Below, in pieces: positions 25,517-34,824 of a stretch of DNA of 64,000 bases. The DNA is from Sphingomonas changnyeongensis (GTDB lineage: Bacteria; Pseudomonadota; Alphaproteobacteria; Sphingomonadales; Sphingomonadaceae): NCBI RefSeq assembly GCF_009913435.1, contig NZ_CP047895.1, positions 2,426,501 to 2,490,500 of the forward strand, given 5' to 3'. The notes below the pieces were generated by a model. It had not been told where the DNA came from, did not search any database, and saw nothing but the letters and a program-made list of their open reading frames with translations. How positions within the stretch are numbered: the first letter of the stretch is position 1; every line of letters begins with the position of its first letter. Both the position numbers and the translations under genes were made by a program.

Positions 25517-27537
25517 TCAGCGTGGCGGCGGGGCCTTGAACGCCGCGCGGATGAACGCCTCGCTCCGCGTCAGCATATCGGCGCGCACCGCCCCGTCCGC
25601 CAGCGCATGGGCAAGGCCCGGATAGAGATGGAGTTCGGCCGGACGCCCCTTGTCCTTCAGCGCATCGGCCATCATCCGCGACTGGACGACATCGACATTC
25701 TGGTCGAGCGTCCCGTGGAACAGCTGGACCGGAACGGTGATCGCGCCGGCATTGCGATAGGGCGATCCCTGGTCGACATGCGGCCCCGAGCCGATTTCGA
25801 ACCGCGCCAGCCGCGCCGCCGTCGAGCGCGCATATTGCGCCTTGAGCGTTGCGAAATCGGTGACGGGGGCGACGGCAACGATCGCCTTGAACAGGCCGGG
25901 TGCGACGACGCCGGACTGAAGCGCTGCATAGCCGCCATAGGACCAGCCGAAAATCGCCAGCCGGTCGGGATCGGCAATTCCTTCTGCCACCAGCCAGCGG
26001 CCGCTGTCGACAACATCGCCGATCGCGGTGCGCCACGATTTGAAGCCGTTTTCCCGCAGCCAGGCATCGCCATAGCCGGCCGAGCCGCGATAATTGGGCT
26101 GCAGCACGGCAAAGCCCTGATGGACGAAATACTGTGCCAGCCAGTCGAACCCCCATTCGTCACGCGCGCTCGGCCCGCCATGGGGCATGACCAGGGCGGG
26201 CAGCCCCTTGCCGGTCGATCCAACCGGCAGCGTCAGATAGGCGGGAACCCGCGTGCCATCGCCCGCCGTGACGAAGACATGGCGGACATTCGCCAGCTTC
26301 TTGTCGGCAAGCCCCGGATAGAGCCGGAGCAGCGGCTGCAGCTTCTTGGCCCCGCGGTCGAGCAGGAACAGCGTGCCGGGATCGACGTCGGACGATGCCG
26401 TGACCAGCAGCCGCTGTTCATCGTCGCTCGCGCCGGCAAAGCCGATCGCTGGTTCACCGGGCAGCGCATGCGAAAGCGAATCACGCAACCGGGAAAGCCC
26501 GGCATCGAAATACTGGGCGGCAGTGACATCGGTCGTATAGGTGACACCGACCACGCGGCGCTTGCGGCCGATGCGGATCAGATCACCGACATCGACCTCG
26601 GGATGGGCGAAGACAAGCTCTTCGCGGTTCGACCCGTCGAGCGCGCGGGCAAACAGCGCGATCCGCCCGTCCTTGCGCCGATAGCCATAGGCGCGATCGA
26701 GATCGGGGTCGACGGCGACAGGATTGAAGCCGTCACCGCTCCGGCTGTCATAGTCGCCCAGCGCCTGCCATTCCCCACCCGTCTTCCGCCGATAGCGATA
26801 GCTGGTGATGCCGGTCGCGACATAATCACCGGTGAAACGGGTCGCGCCGGTGATGCGCAACTGCCCGCGCCCGTCGGTGATGAACCTGCCGATCTCGACC
26901 GTCGCGGGGTCAGCGACCGCGATTTGAGCGTCCGCGTATCGACCAGACCAAGGCTGTAGCCCTCGGCCGTGCGCTTGACGATCGTGCCCGGGCTGTTGTC
27001 CGGAACGTGCCAGCGCACCATCAGCACCGACCCGTCTGTACCGGGCGCGAAATCGACTATCTCACCGCCAAAGCCGCTGAAATAGGCGGCGTTGCCCGAC
27101 GGTCGTTCCGAAATCACCTTGAGATTGCCGCCGTCGGCATCGAGCGCGATCCAGCGCGTCGCCCCGACCACATAGCCCGCCGCCTCGGTCAGTGCCGCGA
27201 TCCGGCAGGCAAGCCGCGTCGCCGCGATCCAGTGACACTGCTCGATCAGTTCGGGCTGGCCGGTCGCCGAGATCAGCCGGACCGGGGTGGCGGCACCAGC
27301 CAGATCGACGACGAACAGTGTGTTGCCGCCCCCTGGGCGGGGACCAAGGTAGGACAGGCGCAGCCCGTCGGGCGACAGATCGGCCGCCGAATAGGCGGGC
27401 AGAGCGCCAAAGGCCTGGGCCGGTGTCTGTGCGCCGCCATCCGCGACATAAGCGGCGGCGGTTCCGCCCGTCAGCAGCAGAGCAGCCATCGTCAAGACCG
27501 CCCGACCAGATGCCCGGCGGCAAACCATCCTCGTCAC
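25517..27537 (-). pseudogene. Exported S9-family prolyl-oligopeptidase-like peptidase, frameshifted as written
   Basis: Two overlapping frames make one S9 peptidase of about 673 residues. The first (27537 downward) carries a signal peptide (VLTMAALLLTGGTAAA) and a beta-propeller; the second carries the alpha/beta hydrolase with Ser in FGWSYGGYAAL, Asp near GTLDQNVDV and His in LYPGLAHAL. The frames join naturally (SRSLTP then ATVEIGRFITDG) if one base is added to the four-base run at 26906-26909. Everything else is intact, so a sequence defect is more likely than decay. It would cleave peptides in the periplasm. Confidence 0.82.
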
Positions 27538-27729
27538 ACCCTGCTCTCCCCTCGCTCAGGCGGCGGACCGCGCGCGGCGCACCGGACAGGGTGCCCCGCA
27601 CACACGGGTCATTCCCGCCTTTCCCCACATGCGACACCACCCTATATCGGCGGCGATTCCCTTCCCAAGCGCCGACAGCATCCGATCCGGATCAATCTGC
27701 CGGTCAACATATTGATGGATAAGACAATT

Positions 27730-28719
27730 ATGCCGCCACTGCGCCAACCTCCTGAATGGGCGCCGCACGACTGGGTGTGGATCGGCTTTCCGAGCGATCC
27801 TGAACTGTGGCTTGAGGATCTGGCCCCGGCCCAGGCCGAGGTCGCGGCCTTTGCCGCTGCCGTTGCCGCCGGTGGTGCTGGCGAGCGGGTGGTGCTGGTC
27901 GCCGCCGATGACGATGCGGCGGCCGCCGCCCGCGCGCTGGCGGTGCCGGGCGTCGAGGTGATGGTCGCCCCGTTCGGCGACATCTGGCTGCGCGACACCG
28001 GCCCGGTGATCGTGACCGGGGCCGATGGCGCGCGCGCGGGCCGTGGGTTCCGCTTCAACGGCTGGGGCGGCAAATATGATCTGCCGGGCGACGATGATCT
28101 GGCCGAACGGCTGGCGGCTGCCGCCGGCCTGCCGTTCAGCGCCGCCGATTATGTGCTGGAAGGCGGGGCGATCGACACCGACGGCACCGGCCTTGCCGTC
28201 ACCACCGAACAATGTCTGCTCAACCCCAATCGCAACCCGTCGCTGTCGCGCGCCGAGATCGAGGCGCGGCTGGCGGCGGATCTGGGGCTGACCCGCATCC
28301 TGTGGCTGGGCGACGGGCTGATCAACGACCATACCGACGGGCATGTCGACAATCTGGCGCGCTTTGTCGGCCCCGGCCGTCTCGCCATTCCGGAACCGGC
28401 GGGCGAGGATGATCCCAATGCGGCGATCTACCGCGATGCGGCGGCGCGCGCCCGCGCCTTCGGGCTGGAGGTGGTGCCGATCCCCTCCCCCGGCCGGGTG
28501 GAGCGCGACGGCGCCATCGTGCCGGCCAGCTATATGAACTTCTATATCGGCAACGCCGCGGTTGTCGTGCCGCTTTATGGCGCGGCGAATGACGACGCCG
28601 CCGTCGCCGCGCTTGCCCGCATCTTTCCCGACCGCCGCGTCGTCGGCCAGCGCGCCGATCATGTGCTGACCGGCGGCGGCAGCCTTCACTGCATCAGCCA
28701 GCAGGTGCCCCTGTCATGA
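27730..28719 (+). CDS. aguA: Agmatine deiminase
   Basis: A 329-residue enzyme converting agmatine to N-carbamoylputrescine and ammonia. The PPEWAPHDWVWIGFPS opening, FGDIWLRDTGP, the His in NDHTDGHVDN and the nucleophilic Cys in GGGSLHCISQQ are all present. Two in-frame ATGs (27715 and 27730) are possible; 27730 gives the usual N-terminus. The stop overlaps the ATG of aguB, so the two steps to putrescine are made together. Confidence 0.93.
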   Translation: MPPLRQPPEWAPHDWVWIGFPSDPELWLEDLAPAQAEVAAFAAAVAAGGAGERVVLVAADDDAAAAARALAVPGVEVMVAPFGDIWLRDTGPVIVTGADGARAGRGFRFNGWGGKYDLPGDDDLAERLAAAAGLPFSAADYVLEGGAIDTDGTGLAVTTEQCLLNPNRNPSLSRAEIEARLAADLGLTRILWLGDGLINDHTDGHVDNLARFVGPGRLAIPEPAGEDDPNAAIYRDAAARARAFGLEVVPIPSPGRVERDGAIVPASYMNFYIGNAAVVVPLYGAANDDAAVAALARIFPDRRVVGQRADHVLTGGGSLHCISQQVPLS

Positions 28720-29564
28720 CCCAAATCACCGTCGCCGCACTGCAGCTGCCGCTGGGTGGCAGCGCGCAGGACAATATCGCCCATGTGAGCGAGCTGGTGC
28801 GCGAGGCCGCCGCGCGCGGCGCGCAGATCGTGCTGCCGCCCGAGCTGTTCGAAGGGCCGTATTTCTGCCGGGTGGAGGATGAGGCGCTGTTCGCGACCGC
28901 GCGCCCGATGGCCGAACATCCCAGCGTCGTTGCGATGCAGAAGCTGGCCGCCGAACTGGGCGTCGCCATCCCGACCAGCTTTTTCGAGCGCGACGGGCCG
29001 CATCATTACAACAGCCTGGCGATGATCGACGCGACCGGCGCGATCATGGGCCTGTATCGCAAGAGCCATATTCCCGACGGTCCCGGCTATGAGGAGAAAT
29101 TCTATTTCCGGCCGGGCAATACCGGGTTCAAGACGTGGAACCTGCCGCAGACGACGGTTGGCGTCGGCATCTGCTGGGATCAATGGTATCCCGAATGCGC
29201 GCGCGCAATGATGCTGATGGGCGCAGAGGCGCTGTTCTACCCGACCGCGATCGGCAGCGAACCGCATGATCCCGGGCTCGACACCAGCCGGCTGTGGCGG
29301 CGGGCGATGATCGGCCATGCGGTGTCGAACGTCGTGCCGGTGGTGGCCGCGAACCGCATCGGCACCGAGGACGGGCAGCATTTCTACGGCCACAGCTTCA
29401 TCTGCGACGAACGCGGCGATCTGGTCGCGGAGTTCGGCGCGGACGAGACCGGCGTGCTGGTCGCGACCCTCGACATCGACCGGATCAGGCGGCACCGCGC
29501 CGCATTCGGCTTTTTCCGCGACCGGCGGCCGGAGCTTTACCACCGGCTGGTCGAGGACCGGTGA
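28716..29564 (+). CDS. aguB: N-carbamoylputrescine amidase
   Basis: A 282-residue nitrilase-superfamily enzyme that hydrolyses N-carbamoylputrescine to putrescine, completing the agmatine route. Catalytic Glu (LPPELFEGPYFC), Lys (YRKSHIPDGPGYEEKFYF) and Cys (GVGICWDQWYPE) are in place. ATGA overlap with aguA shows translational coupling. A fused spermidine-synthase-like gene lies about 2 kb downstream on the other strand. Confidence 0.94.
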   Translation: MTQITVAALQLPLGGSAQDNIAHVSELVREAAARGAQIVLPPELFEGPYFCRVEDEALFATARPMAEHPSVVAMQKLAAELGVAIPTSFFERDGPHHYNSLAMIDATGAIMGLYRKSHIPDGPGYEEKFYFRPGNTGFKTWNLPQTTVGVGICWDQWYPECARAMMLMGAEALFYPTAIGSEPHDPGLDTSRLWRRAMIGHAVSNVVPVVAANRIGTEDGQHFYGHSFICDERGDLVAEFGADETGVLVATLDIDRIRRHRAAFGFFRDRRPELYHRLVEDR

Positions 29565-29649
29565 GGCGATGGCCGCGCAGCGCGGCGCTTCCGGCCCTGC
29601 TGCTTGCATCCGCGCTGCTGGCCGGGACGCCAACTGGCTGGGGGCCGCA

Positions 29650-30042
29650 ATGGCCGCTGACACACGGCCCGGCAATCCGGTCGGTTATTTCGAGATCCCG
29701 GTCACCGATCTCGACCGCGCAATCGCCTTTTACGAGGCGGTGTTCGGCGTGAAGCTCGAGCGCCAGACGATCGACGGCTATGACATGGCGCTGTTCCCGG
29801 CCGTGGAGGACGGTGCCGGGGCGAGCGGCGCGCTGGCGCGCGGCGATGTCTATATTCCCGGCAAGGCGGGGCCGGTGCTCTATTTCGACACCCCGGCAAT
29901 CGAAGCGACGCTGGCCCGCGCCGTCGCGCGCGGCGCGGCTGTGCTTTATCCGGTCAAGGACATTGGCGCTGCCGGCCGCGTGGCCGAGATCGAGGACAGC
30001 GAGGGCAACCGCATCGCCCTGCACGAACGCCCGCGCCGCTGA
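29650..30042 (+). CDS. VOC (glyoxalase/dioxygenase) family protein
   Basis: A ~130-residue vicinal-oxygen-chelate protein. GNPVGYFEIPVTDLDRAIAFYEAVFGV is the first beta-alpha-beta unit and EIEDSEGNRIALHE the second-metal-ligand region. Substrate is unknown. The start is unsettled: a GTG at 29561, overlapping the aguB stop, opens a signal-peptide-like frame (ALPALLLASALLAG) that would run into this protein if one G were added to the run at 29640-29644, giving a 160-residue exported form. Confidence 0.75.
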   Translation: MAADTRPGNPVGYFEIPVTDLDRAIAFYEAVFGVKLERQTIDGYDMALFPAVEDGAGASGALARGDVYIPGKAGPVLYFDTPAIEATLARAVARGAAVLYPVKDIGAAGRVAEIEDSEGNRIALHERPRR

Positions 30043-30238
30043 GCGCACCCGGCTGGCATGGCTGTTCCGCCCCATAAGCGGGCCTTGGCCAGCATATGCC
30101 GACACATGACGGGCAACTGAGCACATCCACATCTGCCAGCGACAAGAGTGCAGCATTGCGATGCATGGCTGGCGGAGGAACAAAGAATGGCGGCTCGCGC
30201 CGCCCTCACAAGTCCCTGTTTTTCCCTGTTTGGGAAAA

Positions 30239-30315
30239 TGGCGCGCCCGGAACGATTCGAACGTCCGACCCTCAGATTCGTAGTCTGATGCTCTATCCAG
30301 CTGAGCTACGGGCGC
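30239..30315 (-). tRNA. tRNA-Arg (anticodon ACG)
   Basis: A 77-base cloverleaf on the minus strand. The acceptor stem GCGCCCG pairs with CGGGCGC, the anticodon loop is CTACGAA (ACG), the T-loop is TTCGAAT, and CCA is encoded. Confidence 0.95.
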
Positions 30316-30409
30316 GTTGGAGGTGGGCCACTAGCCCGGAAAATCAGGGAGCGCAAGCCCATTGCGCACCCCATTGCGAGCAATGTTTCAAACGCCTAGG
30401 CCAAAGGGC

Positions 30410-30898
30410 ATGCGCAGCCTCAGCCCGCTTGCCCTTCTGCTCCTTGCCGCCTGTGCGTCGGGGGGCTCTGCGCCTTCGCTTGGCCACCGGGCGATCGAGA
30501 ATCGCAGCATGGACGAGCCGGCGCAGACCCCGGCCAGGGCCGGACTGACGGCGGATGCGGCGCTGGCCACGCGAATCACCGCGCTGCGGGCCGATCTCGC
30601 TGCCGCCGGCGAGGTTTTTGCCGAGCTGCGGCCCGCGGCCGCACAGGCGGTGGCGGGCGCGGGGCCGGCGGGCAGCGAATCATGGGTGACAGCCCAGCTG
30701 CGGCTGACCGCGCTCACCGACGCCCATGGCGCCACGCCGTCGATCCTGGCGGAGATTGACGGGCTGATCGCCGAACGGCTGGCCGAAGGGCGCGAGGACG
30801 GGCTGGCGGAGCTGACTGCGCTCCAGACCGAAGCCGCGCGCCGGGCGGATGACCAGCGCGCCGTGCTCGATTCGCTGACCGCGCGGCTGGCGCGCTGA
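30410..30898 (+). CDS. Hypothetical lipoprotein
   Basis: A 162-residue protein with a lipoprotein signal (SPLALLLLAACAS; lipid-modified Cys about residue 15). The rest is Ala/Glu/Arg-rich and helical (DALATRITALRADLAA, LAELTALQTEAARRADD), suggesting a coiled-coil periplasmic lipoprotein. AAAGGG precedes the ATG. Function not recognised. Confidence 0.65.
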   Translation: MRSLSPLALLLLAACASGGSAPSLGHRAIENRSMDEPAQTPARAGLTADAALATRITALRADLAAAGEVFAELRPAAAQAVAGAGPAGSESWVTAQLRLTALTDAHGATPSILAEIDGLIAERLAEGREDGLAELTALQTEAARRADDQRAVLDSLTARLAR

Positions 30899-30928
30899 TC
30901 CGGCGCGGCCGGATCAGCCTTGGGAAGC

Positions 30929-31046
30929 AGCTGCGGTCGCAGCCAGGTCAGTCTTGAGAAGTGGCTGCAATGGCAGCCAGGTCAGTCTTGGCCAACGGCT
31001 GCAATCGCAGCCAGGTCAGTCTTGGCCAACGGCTGCAATCGCAGCC
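30929..31046. repeat. 34-base tandem repeat array (about 3.5 units)
   Basis: Units at 30929-30962, 30963-30996, 30997-31030 and a partial 31031-31046. Units two and three differ by one base. Each contains the palindrome GGCTGC-AATC-GCAGCC. The last units include the C-terminal codons and stop of the carbonic-anhydrase gene, so the array appears to have grown from that gene's end. Confidence 0.92.
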
Positions 31047-31576
31047 GCATGGGCCCGGCCATTTTCGACATAATGGGCAACGCCCAGCCGGTTCATCGCC
31101 ACTTCGGCGTCGCTGAGCGCGCGCATCAGCCGCGCCGGGCGTCCGCCCCACAGCTCGCGCGCGGCGATGCGCTTGCCCGGCGTCAGCATCGCGCCTGCGG
31201 CCAGCATCCCGTCGCCTTCGATATGCGCCTTGTCCATGATGATCGCGCCCAGACCGACAAAGGCGCGGTCTTCGAGCACACAGCCATGGATCATCGCCAT
31301 ATGGCCGATCAGCACATCGTCGCCGATCAGCGTCGGGCTGCCGGCATCGCCGGGCGCGCGCGGCGAATCGCAATGGATCACCGTGCCGTCCTGGATGTTG
31401 GTGCGCGCGCCGATGCGGATATGGTTCACATCTGCCCGGATCACGCAGTTATACCAGATGCTCGCATCCGGGCCGATTTCGATATCGCCGATCAGCCGGC
31501 ATCCCGGCGCGATGAACGCGCTGTCATGGATGCGCGGCCTTTTGCCGCCCAGTTCGATGATCGTCACCCCGTCCAC
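31016..31576 (-). CDS. Gamma-carbonic anhydrase family hexapeptide-repeat protein
   Basis: A 186-residue left-handed beta-helix protein of the gamma-CA/PaaY group. Repeated hexapeptide turns (GDIEIGPDASIWYNCVIRAD...) and the three metal histidines (VIHCDS, LIGHMAMIHGC) are present, so carbonic anhydrase activity is possible though unproven for many homologues. It starts with GTG 31576 after GGAG. Its last codons lie inside the 34-base repeat array. Confidence 0.86.
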   Translation of the reverse strand: MDGVTIIELGGKRPRIHDSAFIAPGCRLIGDIEIGPDASIWYNCVIRADVNHIRIGARTNIQDGTVIHCDSPRAPGDAGSPTLIGDDVLIGHMAMIHGCVLEDRAFVGLGAIIMDKAHIEGDGMLAAGAMLTPGKRIAARELWGGRPARLMRALSDAEVAMNRLGVAHYVENGRAHAAAIAAVGQD

Positions 31577-31589
31577 GCCTGTTCTCCGT

Positions 31590-33826
31590 TTATCGACGCT
31601 GCCCGGTGCGGATCAGCGGCAGGATCGACCCATAATCATCGCTCCACCCGGCAAAGCCGGGCATCGGACGCAGCGCCCGCCAGCCGCCGGGGCTGCGCGG
31701 GGCCGCGGCGTCGATCACCGCCGGATCGGGGCTGAGCGCCACCCAGATCGAGCTGTTTTCAAGCCGAGCCGCCGGGGTTCCGGGCCGCACCCGGTTGTCG
31801 AACAGCCGGGCAGACCAGCCGCCCGCCATCGCCGCCTGGGCGATCACCGGCTCCAGCCGCAAATGCCGGTTGGTGATGTGGACGAGCAGCAGCCCGTCGG
31901 GTGCCAGCACGCGCCGGTAAAGCGCAAACGCCTCTCCGGTCAGCAGGTGCATCGGCACCGCATCGGATGAAAAGGCATCAAGCGCGAGCAGATCGAAGCT
32001 GGCGGGCGGCACGCGGGCGAGCGACAGCCGCGCATCGCCTATGACGATCTCCGCCCCCGGCCCCGGCCCCGGCGCGCAGCCGGACAGGAAGGAGAAGCGC
32101 GTGCGCGCCACTTTCACCATCAGCGGGTCGATTTCGAAAAACCGCCAGTGCTGGCCGGGCCGGGCATAGCAGGCGAGCGTCCCCGCCCCCAGCCCGACCA
32201 CGCCCACCCGCGCGCCCGGCCCGGCGATCCCCGGCAGCGCGGTGAGCGCACGGCCGATCCCCGAACCCGCGCCATAATAGCTGGTCGGACGCAGCCGCTC
32301 CGCCCCGGCCAGACGCTGCAGCCCATGGGCGGTGGTGCCATGGGCCAGCACCCGCACCCCGGCCCGGTCGCGCACCGTATAGATGCCGAAATAGCTGCGC
32401 ATCCGCGCGCCCGGCTGGCGCGACAAGGACAGGGCATCCGCCCCGCCCGACACGAGCAATATCCCGAGTATCGCGGCGACGAACGCGCCGCGCCGGCCGG
32501 CACAGCCGATCGCGACCACGCCGATCAGCAGCGCCGCCAGCCCCATCCCCTGCGCCGCCCCGAACGGCCCGATGCGCGCCAGCGCCGCCGCCACGATCAG
32601 CGCGATCAGCGCCGGGCCGGCGACCGCGACCGCCCGCCCCGCCGCGCCGGGCGCGGGCCAGAGCGGCACCAGCGCCGCTGCCGCGAGCAGCAGCAGCGGA
32701 TGCTCATAGCTCCAGTCAAAGGCGAGCGGCGCGACCAGCGCCGCGAACGCGCCGCCCAGCGCCCCGCCCAGCGCCATCGCCAGATAAAAGCCGGTCAGAT
32801 GACGCGGCGACGGGCGCGCATCGTAAAGCCGGGCATGCAGCGCCACCGACACGACGAACAGCAGCGCCAGCGCCGCCAGCGCTGTCATCAGCGGCCGCCC
32901 GGCGACCGGCTGCACGGCGAGCGCGACCAGCGGCAGCATCAGGAACGGCGCGGCGCGCACGATCAGCGCTGCCGCGCCCCGCCGCTCGGCAAAGGCGAAG
33001 GTGAAGCTCAGCAGATAAAGCCCAAGCGGCGCCACCCACAGCAGCGGCATGGCGACGATGTCGGTGGTCAGGAACGTGGTGGTCGACAGGATCAGGCCCG
33101 ACGGCACGAAGGCGAGCAGGATCCACATGCCGCGCTGCCGCCAGCCGGGGCGGGCAGCGGGTCGAACCCGGCATCGTGCCGGTCGACGCCCGCGCGCGGC
33201 AGCACCAGCGCGCAGCCGAGCGTCAGCACCGTCAGCAGCACATAGCCGAGCGCCCAGAACTGGCTCTGCCCGGCAAGCGCGAGCCGCGGTTCGACCAGAA
33301 ACGGGTAAGCGAGCAGCCCGGCAAAGCTGCCCAGGTTGGAGGCGGCATAGAGCGGATAGGGATCGCGCCCCCCGGTCGCCGCCCCATACCAGCGCTGCAG
33401 CAACGGCGCCTGGGCGGCGACCGCAAGGAACAGCGGGCCGATCGACGACAGCAGCAGCCAGGGCACCCACAGCACCGGCGACACATCTGCCCCCGGCGGG
33501 CCGCCGGTCAGCGTGATCGGCAGCATCAGCCCGGCCAGCGCCAGCAGCAGCAGCTGGACCGCCGACTGGGTGCGCGGGGTGAAGCGCGACAGCAGATGGG
33601 CATAGCCATAGCCGCCGAGCAGCAGCGCCTGATAGACGAGCATCGCGCTGTTCCACACCGCCGGCGCGCCGCCCAGACGCGGCAGCGCCATCCGCGCGAC
33701 CATCGGCTGGATCAGGAACAGCAGGAATGATCCGGTCAGGATCGCGCCGATGAACAGCCAGCCATGGTCGCGCCGGTCTTCGCCCAGCCCGTCGGCCGCC
33801 CCGGCGCGGAGCGCCGCCGTCGCCAT
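31590..33826 (-). pseudogene. Fused MFS-like membrane/spermidine synthase-like protein, frameshifted as written
   Basis: A large fused protein (about 745 residues). The N-terminal part (frame from 33826) has repeated membrane helices beginning GAILTGSFLLFLIQPMVARM; the C-terminal part has more helices and a spermidine-synthase-like SAM domain (VGVVGLGAGTLACYARPG, FEIDPLMVKVA, LDAFSSDAVPMHLLTGEAF). The frames join as PLPAP then GWRQRGMWILL if one base is added at the four-base run 33147-33150. It ends two bases before hemB. Whether it transfers aminopropyl groups or exports polyamine-like compounds is unknown. Confidence 0.8.
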
Positions 33827-33828
33827 GG

Positions 33829-34824
33829 TCAGCGGCCGAGCAGCCGGGCCGCGTGCGGCGCGTGATAGCTGAGCACGCCCGCACAGCCGGCGCGCTTGAA
33901 CGCGGTCATCGTCTCCAGCACCAGCGCGTCGCGGTCGCCCGCCCCGGCGGCGACGGCGGCTTCGATCATCGCATATTCGCCCGACACCTGATAGGCGAAG
34001 ACGGGAACCTGAAACGCCTGCTTCACCCGCCAGATAATATCCAGATAGGCGAGACCGGGCTTCACCATCACGCTGTCCGCGCCCTCGGCCAGATCGAGCG
34101 CGACCTCGCGCAGCGCCTCATCGCCATTGCCGGGATCCATCTGATAGCTTTTCTTGTCGCCCGACAGCCGCCCGCGCGAGCCGACGGCGTCGCGGAACGG
34201 CCCGTAAAAGGCGCTCGCATATTTGGCGGCATAGGCCATGATCTGGACATTGACATGCCCGTCGGCCTCCAGCGCCGCGCGGATCGCCGTCACCCGCCCG
34301 TCCATCATGTCGGAGGGGGCGATGATGTCCGCCCCGGCCCGCGCCTGGTTGAGCGCCTGATCGACCAGCACCGCCTTGGTCGCATCGTTGAGCACATAGC
34401 CCGCCGCATCGACCAGCCCGTCATGGCCGTGCGCCGTATAGGGATCGAGCGCGACATCGGTGAGCACGCCGATTTCGGGGGCGGCGTCCTTGATCGCGCG
34501 GATCGCGCGGCACATCAGATTGTCGGGGTTGAGCGCCTCGCGCCCGTCTTCGGTGCGCAGCCCGGCGGGGGTGTTGGGGAACAGGGCGATCGCCGGAATG
34601 CCAAGCGCGCGCGCCTCCAGCGCACGCTTGGCGATCAGATCGACCGACCAGCGCGACACGCCGGGCATGGTCGCGATCGGTTCTTCCACCCCCGTCCCCT
34701 CGACGATGAACAGCGGCCAGATCAGGTCGGCCGGCGTGACCACCGTTTCGGCGTGAAGGCGGCGGCTCCAGGCGGCGGCACGGGTGCGGCGCAGGCGCAG
34801 GGCGGGAAATGCAGCTTGACTCAT
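33829..34824 (-). CDS. hemB: Delta-aminolevulinic acid dehydratase (porphobilinogen synthase)
   Basis: A 331-residue enzyme condensing two 5-aminolevulinates to porphobilinogen in haem and corrin synthesis. Schiff-base lysines are in AYAAKYASAFYGPFR and MVKPGLAYLD. The metal-site stretch is DVALDPYTAHGHDG, with Asp instead of the zinc-binding cysteines, marking an Mg-dependent type usual in alphaproteobacteria. It is divergent from the lipid kinase gene. Confidence 0.96.
   Translation of the reverse strand: MSQAAFPALRLRRTRAAAWSRRLHAETVVTPADLIWPLFIVEGTGVEEPIATMPGVSRWSVDLIAKRALEARALGIPAIALFPNTPAGLRTEDGREALNPDNLMCRAIRAIKDAAPEIGVLTDVALDPYTAHGHDGLVDAAGYVLNDATKAVLVDQALNQARAGADIIAPSDMMDGRVTAIRAALEADGHVNVQIMAYAAKYASAFYGPFRDAVGSRGRLSGDKKSYQMDPGNGDEALREVALDLAEGADSVMVKPGLAYLDIIWRVKQAFQVPVFAYQVSGEYAMIEAAVAAGAGDRDALVLETMTAFKRAGCAGVLSYHAPHAARLLGR

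Noticed and set aside
25517..27537. Two separate peptidase genes
   Set aside because: The two frames give one continuous S9 peptidase when a single base is added; two genes would leave one without a start and one without an active site.
30208..30240. Terminator after tRNA-Arg
   Set aside because: A TTTTCCC/GGGAAAA stem is present, but no T-run follows on the transcribed strand.
30929..31046. CRISPR array
   Set aside because: The units are directly adjacent without distinct spacers and contain coding sequence; no cas genes are near.
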